Source: Dermatophagoides farinae (Eukaryota > Arthropoda > Arachnida > Sarcoptiformes > Pyroglyphidae). Taken from it: a DNA stretch of 64,000 bases. Below, in pieces: positions 17,946-30,800 of the stretch (position 1 is the stretch's first letter; each line of letters begins with the position of its first letter). The stretch is from NCBI RefSeq assembly GCF_024713945.1, contig NC_134677.1:1243001-1307000 (forward strand). The letters are read 5' to 3'. Under the pieces are notes generated by a model. It worked only from the letters and a program-made list of their open reading frames with translations. It was not told the origin of the DNA and did no database searches. A program made the position numbers and the translations under genes.

Positions 17946-18505
17946 GGCCTATTTTTGGCTTTTATCAATGAACCAAATTCTTTCGAAATTTTAAACAATT
18001 CAATTGGACTTTTATATTCCACTCTAAGCATTTCTAATTGTTCGGTTTGTTTCAATAATATTTCTTCATTATATGGTGCAATTTTTTTGATTAAATATTT
18101 CAATCAATTGTTGTAAATTAGTGGTAGCCGTAATTATGTTTGATTTTGTTCGATCTTTTTGTCGATTTTCATGTTTTTTCAATATATTTTGATAACAACG
18201 ATTTGATGTTTGCAATAAAGTCAATATTAATCGACGATATTTACTCATAATAAGCTCCAATACAAATTCATATACTTGTAGTGACGATTGATCGATTAAT
18301 GGACAATCATCCATGAAAATATTTTGTCTTTGTTGGAGCTGTTGTTGCTGCTGCTATTGTTGTTGTTGTGTGGTGATACAGCTAACCAATGCATTAATGC
18401 TTCAATTTCATTTCGAATATCGATGATCTCTTGAAATAGAATATCTGAATCCGCTTTACTTTTATCCAATGATTTAAGTTTATAGATTAATGACAGCATG
18501 GACAT
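17946..18505 (-). pseudogene. SIKE/FGFR1OP2-like pseudogene
   Basis: This is a damaged copy of the gene at 15158-15922. The former reading frame is split over three frames, with breaks near 18090 (within a T-run) and near 18350 in the shortened Gln tract. About 75 bp encoding the segment before the EFVLELIMSKY core is deleted (at about 18281), and the C-terminal codons before 17946 are gone. The original ATG (18505) and the LIMSKYRRLILTLLQTSNRC core are still readable. It cannot make a full protein. Confidence 0.88.
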
Positions 18506-18672
18506 CGCGTGTTTATTATGATATCTAAACATGTAAAAAAGAATAAAATAAAGAAAGTAATGATAAATAAATCAATTGTATCAATCATATGGTTCTTGTG
18601 ACAATTGTTTAAGTGGATTTTTAAAGTGCATTTAATTAATTGAATATCCGTGGCATTAATTACCACTGATAA

Positions 18673-18681
18673 TATAAAAAG
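18673..18681 (+). promoter_or_regulatory. TATA box of carboxypeptidase copy B
   Basis: TATAAAAAG lies 35 bp before the ATG at 18716, with the same spacing and flanks as copy A. The promoter was duplicated along with the gene. Confidence 0.5.
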
Positions 18682-18715
18682 ACAAAATATCTTATATTCA
18701 CGCATATCAATCATC

Positions 18716-20165
18716 ATGAATTCAATCATAATTTTATCGACAATTTTTATGTTCAGTTTCATTGAAACTGTATCATTGAATCAAAATCCAGATGAAGTGC
18801 TGAATTTACCCGGTTTGAAAACGAAAATAAATTTTCGTCATTTTTCTGGCTATCTGGAAGCTGAAGATGGTGCCTTTCTTCATTATTGGCTATTCGAAAG
18901 TCAACGAGATCCAACATCGGATCCTGTCGTATTTTGGTTTAATGGTGGTCCAGGAAGTAGTTCATTGTTTGGCGCACTCATGGAATGTGGACCATTCCGT
19001 ATTGAATCCGGTGAAACATTAATTATGAATAATTTCTCATGGAATGCTCAGGCAAATATGGTGTTTATTGAATCACCGGCTGGTGTCGGCTTTTCATATA
19101 AACTTGATCGAAATTATACAACCAATGATGATATTACAGCACAAAATAATTATGTAGCATTGAAAAGTTTCTTCAAAAAATTTCCACATTTCGAAAATAA
19201 TCCATTGTATATATCGGGAGAAAGCTATGGAGGTGTTTATGTTCCAACTCTTTCGGTGAAAATATTGGAAAATCATTATCCGAAAAATTTCAAAGGTTTC
19301 GTGATCGGCAATGGTGCTATGAATTTTGAAATGCTCGATAATTCTCTAATACATTATTTCTATCATCATGCTTTGATTAATGATGATACGTGGCAATATC
19401 TACTCGACACTTGCTGTCCGAACGTAAAGAATGCTCGATATTGTAATTTTGCCAAGAATCAAAATCCAAAATGTAATGGTGAAATCGAAAAAATATCCAA
19501 ATTTTTTCATAATAATTTTGATCGATACAATATTTATCATTGGATGTGTTTTGATCCCATCAATGATCATGCACCATTTTCGTTTGCAAAATCGGCTGGT
19601 GAAGTTGGTTGGATAACAACGCTTCAACACAAAAATATTAAATGCAATAATGATGTAAAATTCGCTGCACCAACGGTCAATGATGATGCTTTAAAAAGCT
19701 ATCTTAATCAACAAAAAATACGTGAAGCTTTACATATAAGTTCACATGCTAACTCAGATTGGAATCTCTTTAGTAAAGAACTTATATACAAACCAATATA
19801 TCAAGACATGACCAATCATGTTAAAAAATTGATCGACGGTGGTCTAAAAGGACTACTCTATAATGGTGATTTTGATACCGCATGTAATTACCTGGGCAAT
19901 AGATGGTATGAAATAATTAATTCCAAGTCGATAGAATTGAATTTTAAAGCCACATTTTTTTTGTTGCTATTATAGGTTTGTCGAAAATCTTGGATACGAA
20001 ACCAATACTGGATATTTACCTTGGAAATATGATAATCAAATTGGTGGTTTCCGAATTCGTTATGGCAAACTAATTTATCAAACAATCATGGGAGCCGGTC
20101 ATATGGCACCAATGGACCAGCCAGGACCACTTCAAGCAATGTTTAATGAATTTTTAGAGATGTAA
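18716..20165 (+). CDS. Cathepsin A-like serine carboxypeptidase (S10), copy B
   Basis: Exons 18716-19905 and 19976-20165 encode 459 residues, intact and closely similar to copy A. The signal peptide, WFNGGPGSSSLFG, ESPAGVGFSY, GESYGGVYVP (Ser), LYNGDFDTACNYLG (Asp) and GAGHMAPMDQP (His) are all kept, so it should be active. Relative to copy A it has small deletions in the loop after LQHKN (A: NRKNIKCNKDDVKF; B: NIKCNNDVKF). Three N-glycosylation sequons of copy A are lost (NET to GET, NNS to NNP, NVT to NVK). The 70-bp intron is slightly longer than in A because of a T-run. DDX54 starts 200 bp after the stop. Confidence 0.93.
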
Positions 20166-20195
20166 TTGAATTGATATTTTGCTTGTTGTCATCTC

Positions 20196-20201
20196 AATAA
20201 A
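20196..20201 (+). terminator. Polyadenylation signal, carboxypeptidase copy B
   Basis: AATAAA lies 31 bp after the stop codon, at the same spacing as in copy A. Confidence 0.55.
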
Positions 20202-20264
20202 TTATTTTGTTTTGGATTTTAGTAAACAAAAATAACAAAAACATTGATTTTATCGATTGTTTAC

Positions 20265-20272
20265 TATCGATA
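20265..20272. promoter_or_regulatory. TATCGATA element before DDX54
   Basis: TATCGATA lies 94 bp upstream of the DDX54 ATG and 100 bp after the carboxypeptidase B stop. By analogy with the insect DRE it could drive this housekeeping gene. That analogy is inference. Confidence 0.4.
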
Positions 20273-20365
20273 GTGAGAACCACACACGTGTATAAATCAT
20301 TTTGGTAGCATGAATTCTGTTTACATTTTTTTTCCTCAAAAAAGTTAAAATTTTAAATTTTCAAA

Positions 20366-22632
20366 ATGAAGTCATCTGGTGGGAGTTTCCCATCAATGAA
20401 ATTGAGTAAACCGGTCCTTAAAGGTATCTATAAAAAAGGATATAAAAATCCTACACCGATTCAACGAAAAACAATACCGATTGTGTTGAATGGTCAAGAT
20501 GTGGTGGCAATGGCTCGAACAGGTAGCGGTAAAACTGCCGCTTTTCTCATACCGATCATCGAAAAACTTCAAAGCCATAAATTTGAAAAAGGTGCTCGTG
20601 TTTTAATATTATCGCCTACTCGGGAGCTTGCATTGCAAACGCATAAATTTGCACGCGAATTTGCTCGTTTTACCGATTTAAAATGTGAAACAATATTGGG
20701 TGGTGATTCAATGGAACGACAATTTGCTAAGATACATGAAAATCCGGATATTATTATTGCTACACCTGGACGATTACTTCATGTAGCCATCGAGATGGAT
20801 CTAAAATTTTCTTCCGTCCAAATGATCGTATTCGATGAAGCTGATCGTTTATTCGAAATGGGTTTTAAAGAACAATTAACCGAAATTCTTTCACGACTTT
20901 CATCCAAGCGGCAAACATTACTGTTTTCCGCTACGTTACCACAAACAATTGTTGATTTTACTCGTGCCGGTTTAATTGATCCAGTATTAGTGCGATTGGA
21001 TACTGAAACGAAAATCAGTGAAAATTTACGACTGATACATTTGGGTTGTCGTAATGAAGATAAATTGGCTACATTGTTACATTTATTGAAAAATGTGATC
21101 AAATCAAATGAACAGATTATCGTATTTTTACCAACACGTCATCATATTGAATATATTAAAGAAATTTTAGATCAATGTTTCATTCCATCAACATATCTAT
21201 ACAGTAGCCTAGATTCTGAAGCACGTAAAATTAATATTCGTACATTTCATTTGAAAAAAGTTCCCGTTCTTCTTGTCACTGATTTAGCGGCACGTGGTGT
21301 CGACATACCATTATTGGATAATGTAATTAATTTTAATTTTCCATCAAGATCCAAATTATTTGTTCATCGTGTTGGTCGTACGGCAAGAGCTGGTCGATCC
21401 GGTACAGCATATTCATTAATCAGTAATGATGAACTACCATATCTTTTTACTTTGAGTCTTTTTTTGAATCAACCATTCAAAGCAGCAAATACATCCATTC
21501 TTAACAATGAAGATGATGATGATGACGATGAATGCAAATATGGAACAGTACCACAAACAATTATTGATGAAGAGAATGAAATCATACAGAAATTACATGG
21601 ACAATTTTCGGAATTAGATTCAATGGAAAAAGTATGTCAAAGTGCATATAAACAATATTTAAAAACAAGAGAAATTGCCGATGGAGAATCAGTGAGAAAA
21701 ATGAAATCATTTTTAGAAAACGAAAAAATTGGCTATCATCCGATTTTCATTGATCGAACAATCAAACAAAATGATCAACGTAAAATGGAAAATGAACGTG
21801 TTGAAATGTTATCGTCGATTAAATCGTATAAGCCAAATATGACTGTGTTTGAAATTGGAAAAAATAACAAAGCAAATACGGCTCGTGAAGTGATGAAAAT
21901 GAAACGTCAAGTTACGGAGAAAATATTGGGTAAAAAATCCAATCATTCATCCGAACAAACGGAAACAAATTTCAAGGATAAAGAATTCTATCTGAATTAT
22001 CAATCAAATGATTTTCATTTCGAAAAAGGATTACAATTGACAAAATCATTCGATACTCAATTGAAAGAATCGATTCTAGATTTCGATGGTGATGAGAATG
22101 GACAAATAACAAAAAATCAGAATCATCTAAAATGGTAAATGAATTGGATTTTTTTTTAAAATTTTAAATTAATAATTTTTCGTCAATTATTTTGCTACTA
22201 ATAATTAGGGATCGAAAAAAGAAAAAATTCATACAACCAGGAGATGATGGACCAAAAATGAAAAAAATGCGAACTGAAAGTGGAAATTGGATAAATGCAT
22301 CATATAAATCTGGAATGTATGAAAAATGGCAGAAAAAAGCTAAAATTAATCCCAATGTAACCACCAATAATGATGATGATGATGATGGTGATGGTGATGG
22401 CGAAGATAAACAAAAACGAAATCGGTCAATTAAAATGTCATCACGAAAAAAGCCAAAACAACAATCCAATGGTGACAAACGAGGACCGAAACGTGAATTA
22501 AAAACTAAAGATGAAATATTTAAACAACGTAAACGATTAGAACGTATACAGACACATCAGAAAAAACGACAAAGACAACGAGTCGTTGGTCATAACAAAG
22601 GGAAAGCAATGAAAAGAAAAGGGAAAAGATGA
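20366..22632 (+). CDS. DDX54: ATP-dependent RNA helicase DDX54 (Dbp10)
   Basis: Exons 20366-22134 and 22209-22632 give 730 residues (human about 880). DEAD-box motifs appear in order: Q motif region (KKGYKNPTPIQRKTIP), motif I ARTGSGKT, Ia PTRELALQ, GG, TPGR, motif II as DEAD in VFDEADRLFEMGF, motif III SAT, and motif VI HRVGRTARAGRSG. The DBP10-specific C-terminus is decisive: WDRKKKKFIQ, KKMRTESGNWINASYKSGMY and EKWQKK match DDX54. Dbp10/DDX54 acts in the nucleolus in 60S ribosome biogenesis, and in vertebrates it is also a nuclear-receptor corepressor. The N-terminus is short, beginning almost at the Q motif. An acidic run (EDDDDDDE) follows the helicase core and the tail is Lys/Arg-rich. 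AATAAA occurs at 22665. Confidence 0.95.
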
Positions 22633-22851
22633 AAATTTTAATTTTTTTCGAAAAAAAAGACAAAAATAAAAAAATTCAAATTTTTTTTACGTCACGTTAT
22701 TTATGAATTTCACTGCTCACAATGTTTTTTTTCGATGATTTTTGATTGTCGATTTTTTTTTAAAAATTTATATTTTTTTATTATTCAAAAATTTTAAATT
22801 TTTCCAATATTAATCATGTTCATCATTAGACAACGATAAAAGTGATCAACA

Positions 22852-25517
22852 ATGTTGGACAAAATTTCCAATATACAGCCATGTTTTCATGAAAGTGAAG
22901 ATGAATTAGCTCATTTTGTTAGCTGTCATCATTCAGATGTTCTTGGTTATGACAGAGATGGCAATAGTAGTCATATTGATGATATTGTTCAAAAACTAGA
23001 ACAAAAAGAAGAATTATTAACCAGTTATGAAATTGGTACACGACGAGAAAATTCAGAAGATTTGGCCAAATTTGAAGAGTTATTCAATGCACAACCATCT
23101 GAATCGGTAAATTATTTTGAAAATTATATCGATATCGATCATATCGATGTGTATTCGATTCAATTGCAATTGAAAACAATTTTGAAAGATAAATATGAAA
23201 ATTATGAAAAAATTCTTCGTTCTTGGTTCTCTTCGGAAATTGATTATCAACAATTTGATCGATCGATAAATTTACTTTTGCCAAAGATTTCGATGAAAAA
23301 AATTCATAACGATTATATGATGGCCATATTTCAACGTGCCAATAACTGTGACAATAATGTTATCGATGAATTTTCTCATTTTTTTGACGATCTTATCGAT
23401 GGTAGTGATTTGGAGAAAATTTATTCCAGTGATAAAAATACATTCAGTGATATTATCATTTCAAATAATGGTGATGATGTGGATACATCCATTCAACAGG
23501 AACGAGAGACAAAACCATATGAATCGAATGAAACAATAATGGAACAACAAAAATTACAATCATCTTCTATCAACAATGATGAAGATGATGATCTTTTGAT
23601 GGTTGTCAAGAAACGAAAACGGAAAAGATATGTGAAAATATTCGATGATGATGATAACATTAATAATGAACGTTCGGAAACGGAAAATCATAATAATAAT
23701 AATGATAATGATTTAGATAATCATCTTAGTGATGATGATCTTAACGCTATTACGAAGAAAAAGAAAAAACGTAAAGCTCTATTAATCGAATCAAGCGATG
23801 AAGAAGAGAAAGAAGATAATGATGGTAACGATGGAACCATGATATTCTATGATACAGAATCATCATCAAATTCAAATGTTAATCTATCACCATCATCTAT
23901 GAATGATTTACAACAAACATTCGATGCTAAATCAAGTGGTCCATTAAAGACTACAATCACTATTATGAATAATAATTCATTTCAACGACAAAATAATGGT
24001 AGTAATCAGCAAAAAAATTTTTCATTACTAAGTAAAATATTGAATTCAGAAACATCGATTCCTCATTTGGAACATAGTAACTCATCATCATCGATTAGTT
24101 ATCGGAATTTAAATTCCACAATTGAACCAGTTACATATTGTTTTAATGAACCATCAAAAAATCAATCATCATCATCATCGTCATTTCCATCGTCTTTTAT
24201 AATGGGAAATTCAAAAATTGCTGAACTTCTTAATTATAAAATGCCTGAAAATAATAATGATGATGATTATCAAAATGAAGAAAATAATTTCCAACAATAT
24301 TCATCATCACAATTATCGACTAGTCCACCGCCAAATATATCGACTACATTAGATTCATTATCAAATTCGGATGATGCAAGTCAAAAAAGTGATAATAATT
24401 ATTATTATTATGAATGGAATGATCCATCAACATTATCATGTAAATCACATCATCAACAATCCAAAGTGGAATCATTGAATCATCATAATCAAATTGCTAA
24501 TAAAACAATGCATTCATTTGAAATATTTGATCCAATGATGGATCAAACATTGGATGATCAACAACAGAATCATCATTTAATTAAGAATTATGATTCAGAT
24601 AATGATGTTGATGATGATGATGATGTTAAAAATAGACAATCGATGAACAACAATGGTGATCAAAATACTTATGATCAATTATTGAAAGGAATGTCATGTG
24701 AAGAAAAAATGAATAAATTGAAAACATGTTATCAAGAAATTGCTCTTCCCGATAATGTTCGATTAGGTCTTCGAATTTCACAATTGGCAACATTGCGAGG
24801 CTTTAAAGCTGTCGATAGAAAAGTAACACAGCTTTGTAATGTTGCATTGAAAGTAAGTGATAAAATAATCAAAAATAACTAATTTAACAAGAATTTTTTT
24901 CTCCTTAGAATTTTATCCGTAACATTCTAACACAATTGATTAGTTCCCGTAATTCATTTTCAATACAAAATAATCGAATTATTCATAATGTTGGTGGTGA
25001 ACCAATCAATCCGTATATAAGAAATTCCTATAAAATTGCTCAAAAAGAACCATTCGTTAATTCAGTGATTGATCGATGTCATCATGATAACAATAATTAT
25101 CGTTCTGTTAATGGAGAACGAGATGCTCAAGCTTGCTGTTTTAATTATATGAATCGTTCTATTTCAATGGTATTGAATTCAAAATTAAAATTAAAACGTT
25201 TTGGCCTGAATCGTAATGAATTGTCATTCAATCATAAAGATCAGATCAAATTATTATCATCATCAAATCACGATCATCAATCAAATGATGATGATGGTGA
25301 AAAACCAATACTTCGATCTACTTCAGGAACATTTTATTTACCCGATTTAATCAATAATCAACGTGATAACAATAATAGTTGTAATCTACATCATTTATAT
25401 GATTTGCTCAATTCAAATCGATCATTGATTCCGGTTACACCAGTATGGTCACGTACATTATATCGAACGGTTGCTGCATTTAATAATCTTATTGATTCAA
25501 CAATTGATGAACGATGA
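22852..25517 (+). CDS. TADA1/Hfi1-like SAGA subunit with a large acidic insert
   Basis: Exons 22852-24852 and 24909-25517 give 869 residues. Four separated segments align in order with TADA1. Near residues 105-165: YEKILRSWFSSEIDYQQFD and HNDYMMAIFQRAN. Across the splice: LPDNVRLGLRISQLATLRGF and NFIRNILTQLISSRNSF. Then VGGEPINPYIRNS, and finally LHHLYDLLNSNRSLIPVTPV. TADA1 is a core, histone-fold-containing scaffold subunit of the SAGA acetyltransferase coactivator. It is usually near 335 residues; here about 450 residues of Asn/Asp/Ser-rich low-complexity sequence with Lys/Arg patches (such as KKRKRKRY and KKKKKRK) separate the first block from the rest. The gene follows DDX54 by 219 bp on the same strand. 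The assignment is from recalled motifs and moderately sure. Confidence 0.72.
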
Positions 25518-25953
25518 TAATGAAAAAAAATGGACATCTCTTTTTTTTTGGTCAATTCCTTTTTATCATCATCATCATATGATTCATGTGAATTAATATA
25601 TAGTGATTATAATTTGAATTTTATCTATGCCCTTGTTGTAGTTCAATGTTGAATATTTTTTCTTTTCTTTGATAATGAAATATTCAGCATTTTGTTCAGA
25701 CAACAACATCAACATCAACAACAACAACAACAACAATGATGTTCATTTATGTATATCGAACAAACAAACAAACTGAATGTATTATTGAGATTTGATTTGA
25801 TAGAAACAAAAAAAAAATAAAGAAATTTCCATCAATTATCAATTAGTTTTTTTTCTGTCTTTATTCATTCATTCATTCATTCATTTTTTCCATACAAACT
25901 ATCAAATGCATTTCTGGCTCTGTTTTTTTTGTCTGATAACAATGAATAAGCAG

Positions 25954-25995
<42 letters not shown>

Positions 25996-26371
25996 TAAAT
26001 CGACAATTAATGGTGGATTTTTTTTCAACCATGTCATATGATGATGGTGATGAATAATGATTTCAGACAGCTTTAGAAACTAACAAAAAAAAAATCATCT
26101 CTGATTCAATGTGGTGTGTGAAGTTTAAATGTCAATTTGTTTATATATGATATGTGAATGGTCAAATATATCATCATCCATATAATAACAATAATTATAA
26201 ACAATTATTATTATTGATTGAATATTGATTGATTAGAAATTTATATCGATTGATTATAAACATCATTTGTCTTTGTCTCCATAGCAGCAGCAGTAGCATC
26301 TATTATAATCATAATCATCATCATTAAGAAAATAATCAATTAATCAGACAGAAAAAAAAGAAGAAAGAAAA
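25518..26371. other. Intergenic interval with (GA)n microsatellite
   Basis: No coding sequence is seen. It holds an AATAAA at 25816 (probable 3' end of the TADA1-like gene), (TTCA)n at 25864-25884, a (GA)n run at 25956-25993 and AT-rich leader sequence before the zinc transporter. Confidence 0.6.
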
Positions 26372-27810
26372 ATGGCAACAATATCGAATGAAAATGAATC
26401 TCTTCTGTAAGTAGAATGAAATTTAAATTCATTGTTTTTTTTTAAAAAAAAATCAATTTTTTGAATTCTAATCCATTAAAAAAAATAGATTAAATGAATC
26501 AATGAATAATAAATCATATAAATCTATTGATAGTAAATTGAATGAAAAAAATGATTCAATCGTTTATTGTATACATGGTTTGGATTCTGAATTATGTTGT
26601 GAAGTGACCTGTATCAAGAATAATTCTAGACAAAAATTCGAACTACCACATTGTCATTTTTATAATGAAGAAAGAAATCGTATCGATGAACAGGCAAGAT
26701 TTCGTTTAATTATTGCATCAATACTATGTTTAGTATTTATGGTGATTGAAATTGGTGGCGGTCTTTGGGCCAATAGTTTAGCCATTGCATCGGATGCAGC
26801 ACATTTATTAACGGATTTTGCTAGTTTTATGATATCATTATTCTCAATATGGATGGCAAGTAAACCGGCATCAAAACATATGAGTTTTGGTTGGCATCGT
26901 GCCGAAGTTATCGGTGCATTAACATCGATATTAATGATTTGGGTGGTTACAGGCATATTATGTTATATTGCTACCGAACGAATTATTGAAAATGATTTTG
27001 AAATACAAAGCGAAGTAATGGTCATTACGGCTGCTATCGGTGTTGTCGTTAATATCATGTTAGTTTGTTTTTTTTTTTGCTTTATTAATTTTGCAATTAA
27101 GTCCACTCTTTTTTCTTTGTTGCTGATAGAATGGGCTGCTCATTAACCTGTGGTGGATTACCACATGGTCATTCACATGGTGGTATGGAAAGTGGTCATG
27201 GTCATGGCCATAATGGTGGTGGTCATAGCAGCTATTCAACATCTGATCATCAAGGAAGAGGAAATATCAATGTACGAGCGGCATTCATTCATGTATTGGG
27301 TGATTTTTTCCAAAGTTTAGGTGTATTGATCGCATCATTAGTGATTTATTTTTTTCCCAATTATCGTATCATTGATCCGATTTGTACATTTTTCTTCTCT
27401 ATAATTGTATTGATTACAACATTGACCATAATGAGAGACGTGTTGAACGTATTGATGGAAGGCATACCAAAAGGTATCGATATTAAAGAAGTACAACGTA
27501 CATTATTGAATATTGATGGTGTACGTAAAGTACATAATCTACGAATATGGTCATTAAGTTTGGATAAAGCAGCATTATCAACACATTTAGCCATCGGTAT
27601 GTTTGTTAATGATAATTTCTTGAAATTAATTAAAAGTTAACTCCATTAATTCATTCAATTCTAGAAAAAGGAAAAGAATCGACAAAAATTTTGAATGCAA
27701 CAATTCGTGAGATTAAATCCCGTTATGATATTTATGAATTAACCGTGCAGATTGAAGAATATCGTGATGAAATGAAAGATTGTCAACAATGTCAAACAAT
27801 AATTAGTTAA
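26372..27810 (+). CDS. Zinc transporter, ZnT2/3/8 (SLC30A) type
   Basis: Four exons join in frame: 26372-26406 (35 nt, MATISNENESL), 26489-27058, 27130-27596, 27665-27810; 405 residues. This is a CDF-family Zn2+/H+ antiporter with six membrane segments. The intramembrane zinc sites HLLTD (TM2) and HVLGD (TM5) are both intact. An N-terminal HCH motif (LPHCHF) and a C-terminal CQQC pair resemble those of ZnT2/3/8. The His/Gly loop between TM4 and TM5 is HGHSHGGMESGHGHGHNG. Family matches include FGWHRAEVIGALTSILMIWV, DPICTFFFSI and VHNLRIWSLS. It probably loads zinc into vesicles. The first exon is tiny, and an ORF-only annotation would start falsely at 26502. Confidence 0.93.
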
Positions 27811-30800
27811 TTAATGTTCGATTCATTTATTCATTGGAAATTTGGATTTTGGATCCATTGTTGTTGTTTTTTCTCTATTTACTTGTTTAGTTTACAATAT
27901 TAACAAATTCACAAATTGAGCATATAATCTTTATATTCAAAAATTTTTTTTAATTGACAATTTTTATCTCCTCAAATTATAACCTAAAAAAAAAAATTAT
28001 TTTTGAATTAAAAATGCATTTTTATAATAAAAAATATAACCACCAGATGACGTGATTATTGGCCAGATAATAAAATTCTTTTTAATTCCTACGTTATTAT
28101 TATATACAATGTGTAGTAGTAGCATTCTATATAGTTAATTTATACATTTTGCATATCATCATCATAATCATCATCGTTGTCGTCTGTATTCTTGTTCATG
28201 GTGTATTTTTTTGCGTGTATAATAGGTGCGTCTTTGAAAGCTAAACAGAAACAAAAAATTAAAATGATGTGCTCTGCGTCGTCGTCGTCGTCGTCGTCGA
28301 TTTATGGAATCTCGAACAACGAACGAACTAAAAAAAAAAAAAATAGCAAAAACTGATATATCCCCTTCATAAATAGATATATATTGAAAAGAGAAAAAAA
28401 AGAAACTCACAAAACGATCAAAGAGAAAGAAAGAAAGAGAAACTTGTCATCAATCGCCACCAAAAAAAAAAAAATATTGTATGTGTATTCGATATTATTG
28501 TTGATGGTGGTGGTGGTGGTGGTGTTTTTGGTGTCACACAAGCGTTTAGTTTTCGTTTGTTTGTTAATTTTTTTTTCTATTTGCGATTAGAGTGTGTGTG
28601 GATTTCATTCTGAGTGAAGCTTTATTTATCATCAATAACTTTTTTTTTCTAATCGTGAATTTAACATACCACACATAATACCATCGAGATGGTGTATCAT
28701 CATCATCATCATCAACCCCACCAAACAACAAATGTGCTCACAAAAACATTTCTACGACGTCGATGATGATAAATTTTTTTGGTGAATGACGATTCGAACG
28801 TATTCAAACAAAGAAGATTGAAAACAAAACAAAACATTCGAACGTTCATTTTTGAGCCATCCATTTTTATCCATCCATCCACAGCCAACCAGCCAGCTAG
28901 CCAAAAAAAACAACAACAACAACAACAAAACATTTAAATCAATCAGACACTTATTCTCACATTTGTTTTCGGGTGTGTATATTATTTTGGTGCTGGTGAA
29001 CATTTGAAATAAAAAAAAAAATTTCTTCGATTTGAATTTTCTTTCATTGCTATCTCGTATTTCGGTGATTTATTCTCTTTCTTTGTGTGTGTGAATCTCC
29101 TTATTTAAATTTGTTTTTTTCAGTTGTTAAATTGTGTGATATAATTGCGTGTGTGTCTATTATGGTTGAAATGTTTAAATGATGATGATGATCATCATCA
29201 TCATCATCATGATCATCGACGGTGTATAGCACACATAGACACACACACACATACACGTATATATAAAATGAAATAAGAAGCTCAAAGTATTCCTATTTTT
29301 TTTCTACATCTTTATTCTCTATCATTGGATTTGTCTGTACCACCGTAATCAGCACAAATTCAATCATACATCATCATCATCATCGTCATCATCAACAACA
29401 ACAATAATCAGGAATAGAAGAAAAAAAAAGTCAGTCATAAGATGAATATATTTGAAATGACAACAACAACAAATGTAATATAATCATCAAAAAAAAATCT
29501 CAAGTTTTTTTTGTAACGAAATTCTGTATGTAAGAAACATAGAAAACGAAGAAGAAGAAACTTATTTTAATTCCATTCTTTCTTTTGTAGTGTTCTGATT
29601 TGGTTGGAAATTATTTCATCATCATCGATGTCATTGTCGTCGTCATAGTCATCTTGTTATTGTTGTTGTTTGTTTGCAAAAGAATTATCATTTCATCAGA
29701 ATTTTTTCAAGGTAAATTTCCATGACTTTTTATTTATTTTGTTTTTTTATCTTGAGAATTTTATTTATTTATTTTTGTCTGTCTGACTGTGTGTGTGCGT
29801 GAATGATGTCACTGTTTGTTTGTTGAATCCAAATCAGTTTGATCACTGTGTGTAATTTTATTTTTTTTTTTGCATTGATAATCACTTAATACCGATGATG
29901 ATGATGATGATGATGATAATGATTACTACTAAGCCAAACCAAACTAAATAACAGTGTAAAAAAAATCGATGCCAACCCGATTAATTAATCAATCATCATA
30001 TGAATTAATTATTATTATTATGAGGTTTCTTTCTTTTTATTTTTCTCGATCATTCCATTTACATTTTGATGAATGTTTTTCACCGAAATAAACTTTGAAT
30101 TTCTCATGAATTTCCGTTTTTTTTTCTTGTTGCTGCTGTTGCAAATAGAGGACGAGTAAGAGAAAGATAGTAAATGACAAATTTACCAAATTATAATCAT
30201 CATCATCAATAATAATATAATATTTCATTCATATATCGTAATGTGTGGTGGTTGTGGGTGTACTTTGGTTGTACGTAATCATTTTGAATGAAATGAAAAA
30301 AAAGTGTGTGATTCGGATCAATTTTTTTTCTTTTTTTTTTTGGTGATGATGATGATGATATCATCGAAACATCCATCCATCCATTCATATAAATGATGAT
30401 AATGAAAAAAAATCATCATCATTCAAGTTTAAAGATTATTTCGTCTTTGGCTCGTGTTTGTATTTACATTTTGTTGAATACGCGTGAAAAGAAAAAAAAA
30501 ATAATTCCTCGTAATCATTTAGTGGGGAAAAAAAAGTGGTGATAAAATCAACCAAATATATTGCCATCAGCAAAATCATCATTCAATGTGAAAAAAATAA
30601 TCAACACATCAGCCACTCTCGGTATTAAAATGAATAAAAAAAAATATCATTGATGGCCATGAACTTGAAGTTCAATAAAGAAAATTTATTGCATTTTTTT
30701 TTCTTGCGTTGTCGTTCAAATGCATGTCACGCCATCATTTTAAAATCATCAAGCAATATAAATCTGTGATAAACATTTTTACCGTTAACTTTTTTTTCAT

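Larger units (their letters stand above)
17738..20277 (+). repeat. Tandem segmental duplicate of 11226-17701, internally deleted
   Basis: The block is collinear with the region to its left. 17738-17801 matches the cyclase intron at 11228-11292; 17813-17945 matches cyclase exon 11844-11975; 17946-18600 matches the SIKE-like gene from 15264; then the carboxypeptidase with promoter and tail to about 20277 matches 16000-17701. Sequence corresponding to roughly 11293-11843 and 11976-15263 (including all of GTF2H4) is missing. About 36 bp of unique sequence (17702-17737) marks the junction. Confidence 0.85.
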
